Shown here: piece by piece, positions 59,861-64,000 of the stretch
Position numbering within the stretch: the first letter of the stretch is position 1
Layout of the letters: the number at the start of each line of letters is the position of its first letter
From: Acidobacteriota bacterium
GTDB taxonomy: Bacteria > Acidobacteriota > Vicinamibacteria > Vicinamibacterales > UBA8438
DNA length: 64,000 bases
Assembly: GCA_009838525.1 (NCBI GenBank)
Contig: VXRJ01000034.1
Location: forward strand, 186,640-250,639
Direction of reading: 5' to 3'
The notes under the pieces: model-generated
Databases searched by the model: none
The model's input: only the letters and a program-made list of their open reading frames with translations
What the model was told of the DNA's origin: nothing
Translations under genes and position numbers: made by a program

Positions 59861-61483
59861 ATGATACCGAAGATGTTCGCCACAGTTCGGTTGCTCATCA
59901 CCGTTTGCCTGCTCGTCGCAGCCGGTGTGGCGACAGTGGCGGCCCAGGCCCCGGACCTGCGTCTCGTGACGGCGGTGGCGGACCAGGATCGAGGCGCCGT
60001 GTTCGCCCTGCTCGACGAGGGAGTGGACGTCAACCTGGCGCGGGCGGACGGCGCGACGGCGCTGCTTTGGGCGGCGCACCTCGACGACTTGGAGGTCGCC
60101 GAGCGGCTGATCGCGGCCGGCGCCGACGTCAACGCAGCGGACGACCATGGCGTCACGCCGCTGGAGCGCGCGGCGGAGAACGCCAGCCTCCCGATGATCG
60201 AGGTGCTTCTGGCCGCCGGGGCGCACGCGAACGCAGCCCAGGAGAGCGGCCTGACGCCGCTCATGACGGCGGCGCGGACCGGCGATCCTGCGATCGTCCG
60301 CGCCCTGCTCGACGCCGGCGCGAACGTCGACGCCCTCGTGCACGCCACGCGCAGCACGGCGCTGATGTGGGCGGTGTCGGAACCGCACCCGTCCATCGTC
60401 CGCCTGCTGCTCGACGCCGGCGCCGATCCGTCGGCATCGACCGTCAAGGGGTTCACGCCGCTGATGTTCGCCGCCAGCAACGGCGACGTCGAGACGGCGC
60501 GCGGGCTGGTAGCGGCGGGCGCCGACATCAATGCTCCGAGCGCGGACGGGACGCACCTGTTGCCGTTCACCATCGTGGGTGGCCAGGCCGACTTCGCGAT
60601 GTTCCTGATCGAGGAGGGGGCCGATCCGAACGGGACGATGAACGGTGTTCCGGCGCTTCACGCGGCGTCGGGCGGAGTCGGCACGTGGCTGCTCGACTGG
60701 TATCGCCGGCATGGCCGCGGCGGACTGTACCGCCGGCCGGGCGCCGCCCGTCTCAGCGGTCAGGCGAGGCTGCCGATCGTGCGCGCGCTGCTGGATCGGG
60801 GCGCCGACCCGAACGGCCGGATCGCGTCGTCCGCGATGATCATGAGCTACATCGGCTACCCGAAGAAGGGCGCGTTCGAGCCGTTCGCCTGCGGAACCGG
60901 CGATCTGCGCGGCGCCACACCGCTCTGGGTCGCCGCCTTCGACATGAACGGCGCCGGCGGTCAGGTGTTCAGCCGCGGCGCGAGCCGGACGTCCAGCGGC
61001 GTCGAGATCCTCGAGACCCTGCTCGCGGCGGGCGCGGATCAGCACCTGACGACGGACGACGGCACCACGCCGCTGATGGCGGCGGCCGGGCTGGGCCGCG
61101 CCACGTACACGCCGCGCGAGCCGCGTGGCGTCCGGTCGCCCAGCGCCGAGGCGGCGGTCGAGCTGCTGGTGGAGGCGGGCGGCGACATCAACGCCGTCAA
61201 CGAGGCGGACTTCACCGCGCTGCACGGCGCCGCGTTCCGCGGCCTGAACGAGGTGATCGAGTATCTCGTCGCACAGGGCGCCGACATCGACGCGCGCGAC
61301 TTCCGCGGCCGCACTGCCTACCGGATGGCGGAAGGCTCGAAGCAGTCGTTCCAGTTCCAGAGCTGGCCCGAAACCGCGGCCCTGCTCGCGGAGTTGGGTG
61401 CAAACACCCGGCTCGGCATTCCGGGCACGGTGCAGGAGCGCTTGCGCGACGTCCCGGCCTTCGTGGAAAACGACCAGCCCTGA
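59861..61483 (+). CDS. secreted ankyrin-repeat protein
   Basis: 540 residues from ATG 59861. The signal peptide has the core VRLLITVCLLVAAGVATVAAQ. At least nine ankyrin units follow, such as TALLWAAHLDDLEVAERLIA, TPLERAAENASLPMIEVLLA, TPLMFAASNGDVETARGLVA and TALHGAAFRGLNEVIEYLVA, with longer inserts at about 270-300 and 310-370. It is similar in layout to the 38165-39802 protein, and the two may be paralogues, but here no palindromic repeat lies at the start. It ends with an extended GIPGTVQERLRDVPAFVEN tail. It precedes the TonB receptor by 72 bases in the same direction, so the two may be co-transcribed and work at the cell envelope. Confidence 0.88.
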   Translation: MIPKMFATVRLLITVCLLVAAGVATVAAQAPDLRLVTAVADQDRGAVFALLDEGVDVNLARADGATALLWAAHLDDLEVAERLIAAGADVNAADDHGVTPLERAAENASLPMIEVLLAAGAHANAAQESGLTPLMTAARTGDPAIVRALLDAGANVDALVHATRSTALMWAVSEPHPSIVRLLLDAGADPSASTVKGFTPLMFAASNGDVETARGLVAAGADINAPSADGTHLLPFTIVGGQADFAMFLIEEGADPNGTMNGVPALHAASGGVGTWLLDWYRRHGRGGLYRRPGAARLSGQARLPIVRALLDRGADPNGRIASSAMIMSYIGYPKKGAFEPFACGTGDLRGATPLWVAAFDMNGAGGQVFSRGASRTSSGVEILETLLAAGADQHLTTDDGTTPLMAAAGLGRATYTPREPRGVRSPSAEAAVELLVEAGGDINAVNEADFTALHGAAFRGLNEVIEYLVAQGADIDARDFRGRTAYRMAEGSKQSFQFQSWPETAALLAELGANTRLGIPGTVQERLRDVPAFVENDQP

Positions 61484-61555
61484 TCCGGCCGGCCAACGCG
61501 GGCCCGCACGTTCCCTATCGCCATGTCGCTATCCGACGGAAGGAAGCGCGAAGAC

Positions 61556-64000
61556 ATGGACGCCGCCCGACGTTCGGCTCTTCTGGTCCTGCTTGCATTC
61601 TGCACAGTGTGGTTGGCAGCGGGAAGCGCTGCCGCCCAGGACGCGACGCTCTCCGGGACCGTCACCGACACGACCGGGGCCGTACTGCCCGGCGTCACCG
61701 TGGAGGCGCGTGACGCGGCCGGCGGTCCGCCGCACATCGTGGTCACCGATGGTTCCGGCATGTTCACGATCTCCGTGCCGCCCGGCGCCTACGACGTGAC
61801 GTTCACGCTGCCCGGTTTCCACGCGGCGACGCGCGGCGCCGTGGCGGTTAGCGCGGGGGCGACGGCGACCGTCGACATGGAGCTGGTGGTCGAACTCGAG
61901 GAGCGGGTGGTCGTGGTCGGCAGCCGCGCCCAGCCTCGGTCGGTCACCGAATCACCAGTCCCAATCGACGCCATCCCGTTCGAGGAGGTGGCGAGGCAGG
62001 GGGCAACCACTCTCGACTACCAGTTGAGAAACCTGGTTCCCTCGTTCAATGTCGCCACGCATCCGATCAGCGGCGCCGCTTCGCTGGTGCGGCCGGCCAG
62101 CCTGCGCAATCTCGCGCACGACCACACGCTGGTGCTCGTCAACGGCAAGCGCCGCCATCGCTCGGCAATTCTCGTCTGGTTCGGGGGCGTGACGGACGGG
62201 ACGCAGGGGCCGGATATCTCCACCATCCCGGCGATCGCCCTGCGGCAGGTTGAAGTGCTGCGCGACGGTGCCTCGGCGCAGTACGGCTCGGACGCCATCG
62301 CCGGGGTGATGAACTTCCTGCTCAAGGACAGCCGCAGCGGAGGCAGTCTCGAGTTCGATACGGGAACCTACCGTGCGGGCGATGGCGACGCGTACCGCGT
62401 GGCCGGCAACGTCGGGCTGCCGCTCGGTGACACAGGCTTCGCCAACCTAAGCCTGGAGTACGGCAATGCCGGCCCAACAGACCGCAGCGTGCAGCGCGCC
62501 GATGCGGCGGCGCTCATCGCGGCCGGCAACACCGCCGTGGCCGACCCGGCGCAGCCGTGGGGCAACACGACCAGCGAGGATGACCTCAAGCTGTTCGGCA
62601 ACTTCGGGCACCTGTATTCGAATGGCCTGCAGCTCTATGGTCACGCGAACTATGCCAACCGGACCTCCGACCAGGGGTTCTACTTCCGAAACCCCAACAC
62701 GCGAGCCAATATTTTCAGTCTCGACAGCGGCAGAACGCTGCTGGTCGGGGACGTACTCGACGCGCGCGACGGCATCCGGGACGGTACGGCGGGCTGCCCT
62801 ACGGTGGCGATTACCGCCCACCGGCCGGACCCGGCCGCGCTGGGGCGGGTTTTCGACGACCCGAACTGCTTCACCTTTCAGGAGATAGCCCCGGGCGGGT
62901 TCACGCCGTCGTACAGCGGAGTCATCACCGACCTGTCGGCGGTCGCCGGCGTGCGGCGCGTCGCAGAGAATGGCCTTACCTGGGACGCCAGCGCCAGCTA
63001 CGGCGCGCACGAGGCCGACTTCTTCATCTTCAACACCGTCAATGCGTCGCTTGGCCCGGCGAGCCCGCGCGACTTCGATCCGGGCCTCTACCGGCAGGCG
63101 GAGGTCAACCTCAACGTCGACGTCTCCTACGCCGCGTCCGACGTAGTCCACTTGGCCGGAGGGGCCGAGTGGCGGGACGAGCGTTTCACGATCGGCGCCG
63201 GCGAACGGCCCTCGTGGGAAGTCGGACCCTACGCGGCGCAGGGCTTCGTCTCCGGTTCCAATGGCTTTCCGGGTTTCCCCGACTACACGGCCGGAACCTG
63301 GACCCGGGCGAATGTCGCCCTCTATGGGGACGTCGAGCTGCGCGGACGGGATGACCGCTGGACTCTCGGCGGGGCGTTGCGCGTCGAGCGCTTCGACGTC
63401 TTCGGCGCGACGACGAACGGCAAGCTGTCAGCCCGCTACCGGCTGGCCGACGCGGTGTCCGTGCGCGGCGGGGTCAGCACCGGGTTCCGCGCGCCGACGC
63501 CCGGCCAGCAGAACACGTTCAACGTGCAGTCGACCATCAATCCCGAGACGCTGGACCTCGTCGACAGCGCCACCGTGCCGTCCACCTACCGGGCCGCGCA
63601 GCTCCGGGGCGGCCAGCCGCTCGGCCCCGAGACGTCGGCCAACACGACGGCCGGAATGGTATTTGACACCGGACCCTTCACGCTGACAGCCGACTACTTC
63701 CAGGTGGACGTCACCGATCGCCTCGCGCTGTCGCAGAACTTCACCCTCGAAGCCGACGAGCGCGCGCTGCTCCTGTCCGAAGGCATTACGTCGGCCCGGA
63801 CCCTGGCCTTCTTCCGGTTCTTCATCAACGACTTCTCGACGCGGACGCGGGGGATCGACGTCGTCTCGACTTATGCGCCGCCGGCCCTGGGCGGCGGCAC
63901 CATTTTCAGCTTCGCCCTGAACCACACCGACACGGAGGTAACGGAGGAATCGGACCTGCTGGGCCCCGGCGACGTGCTTGCCATAGAGCGGGGCGTGCCG
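61556..64000 (+). CDS. TonB-dependent outer-membrane receptor (partial, cut by right edge)
   Basis: 815 codons open to the window end. ATG 61556 starts the signal peptide (RRSALLVLLAFCTVWLAAG) and has AAGGAAG upstream; an in-frame ATG at 61523 is possible. Domains: a carboxypeptidase-regulatory-like/CNA-B fold (TLSGTVTDTTGAVLPGVTVE to about residue 115), the plug domain (DAIPFEEVARQGATTLDYQL, VLVNGKRRHRS, VEVLRDGASAQYGSDAIAGV) and barrel strands (YGNAGPTDRSVQ, FRAPTPGQQNTFNVQS). The N-terminal fold suggests uptake of large organic substrates. The TonB box was not identified with confidence. The C-terminus lies beyond the window. Confidence 0.93.
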   Translation, partial: MDAARRSALLVLLAFCTVWLAAGSAAAQDATLSGTVTDTTGAVLPGVTVEARDAAGGPPHIVVTDGSGMFTISVPPGAYDVTFTLPGFHAATRGAVAVSAGATATVDMELVVELEERVVVVGSRAQPRSVTESPVPIDAIPFEEVARQGATTLDYQLRNLVPSFNVATHPISGAASLVRPASLRNLAHDHTLVLVNGKRRHRSAILVWFGGVTDGTQGPDISTIPAIALRQVEVLRDGASAQYGSDAIAGVMNFLLKDSRSGGSLEFDTGTYRAGDGDAYRVAGNVGLPLGDTGFANLSLEYGNAGPTDRSVQRADAAALIAAGNTAVADPAQPWGNTTSEDDLKLFGNFGHLYSNGLQLYGHANYANRTSDQGFYFRNPNTRANIFSLDSGRTLLVGDVLDARDGIRDGTAGCPTVAITAHRPDPAALGRVFDDPNCFTFQEIAPGGFTPSYSGVITDLSAVAGVRRVAENGLTWDASASYGAHEADFFIFNTVNASLGPASPRDFDPGLYRQAEVNLNVDVSYAASDVVHLAGGAEWRDERFTIGAGERPSWEVGPYAAQGFVSGSNGFPGFPDYTAGTWTRANVALYGDVELRGRDDRWTLGGALRVERFDVFGATTNGKLSARYRLADAVSVRGGVSTGFRAPTPGQQNTFNVQSTINPETLDLVDSATVPSTYRAAQLRGGQPLGPETSANTTAGMVFDTGPFTLTADYFQVDVTDRLALSQNFTLEADERALLLSEGITSARTLAFFRFFINDFSTRTRGIDVVSTYAPPALGGGTIFSFALNHTDTEVTEESDLLGPGDVLAIERGVP

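Overview
The window is a high-GC bacterial chromosome segment, most likely from an acidobacterium of the Vicinamibacteria type. This is inferred from gene content, not from a marker gene. The evidence is an orphan MacB-like permease of the acidobacterial duplicated type with its PadR regulator, two DUF1592/DUF1552 operons, many Tat or Sec exported proteins, PQQ enzymes, secreted ankyrin proteins and a TonB receptor with a carboxypeptidase-regulatory-like N-terminus. No rRNA, tRNA or CRISPR array was recognised.

Region 1 (1-15.9 kb) looks like a natural-product locus. It holds a 3466-residue type I polyketide synthase (KS-AT-DH-MT-ER-KR-ACP followed by a terminal KS-AT pair lacking key residues), a Rieske oxygenase, an alpha/beta hydrolase with an altered nucleophile elbow, and two divergent paralogous PhyH-family proteins. 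One PhyH paralogue, cut by the left edge, has an H-x-G motif where H-x-D is expected, as in non-haem iron halogenases. The other has lost the proximal His as well. The C-terminal remnant of a D-serine-dehydratase-like enzyme overlaps the start of the first.

Region 2 (16-26 kb) is a plastic zone. It contains a decayed IS481-type transposase, a sensor-kinase/response-regulator/DNA-binding fusion, a frameshifted DNA methyltransferase remnant, several small unknown genes, and a small putative integrative element (AlpA-like regulator, HU-family protein, outer-membrane barrel, tyrosine integrase). That element is bracketed by related 32-bp AT-rich sequences. A noncoding segment inside it can fold into a three-way junction (23111-23197).

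Region 3 (26-54 kb) encodes mainly exported proteins: two PQQ dehydrogenases, a DUF5916 outer-membrane protein, and a six-gene minus-strand operon (NHL, DUF1592 cytochrome, DUF1552, ankyrin protein, DUF481 barrel, tannase). A second, shorter DUF1592-DUF1552-cytochrome c operon follows. In both, GC-rich palindromic repeats sit directly after the DUF1552 stop codon and invade the start of the next reading frame. Interspersed are a PD-(D/E)XK-like protein, an epimerase, a metallo-beta-lactamase protein and a SMUG1-like DNA glycosylase.

Region 4 (54-64 kb) has small regulated units: an ArsR/VOC pair with tandem dyads lying between promoter boxes, a Tat-exported amidohydrolase preceded by a 25-bp direct repeat, the PadR/permease pair with a dyad in its promoter, an acetyltransferase, another secreted ankyrin protein, and a TonB-dependent receptor cut by the right edge.

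Start codons were chosen by ribosome-binding sites, signal peptides and paralogue alignment. No database search was possible, so family names rest on recognised motifs.
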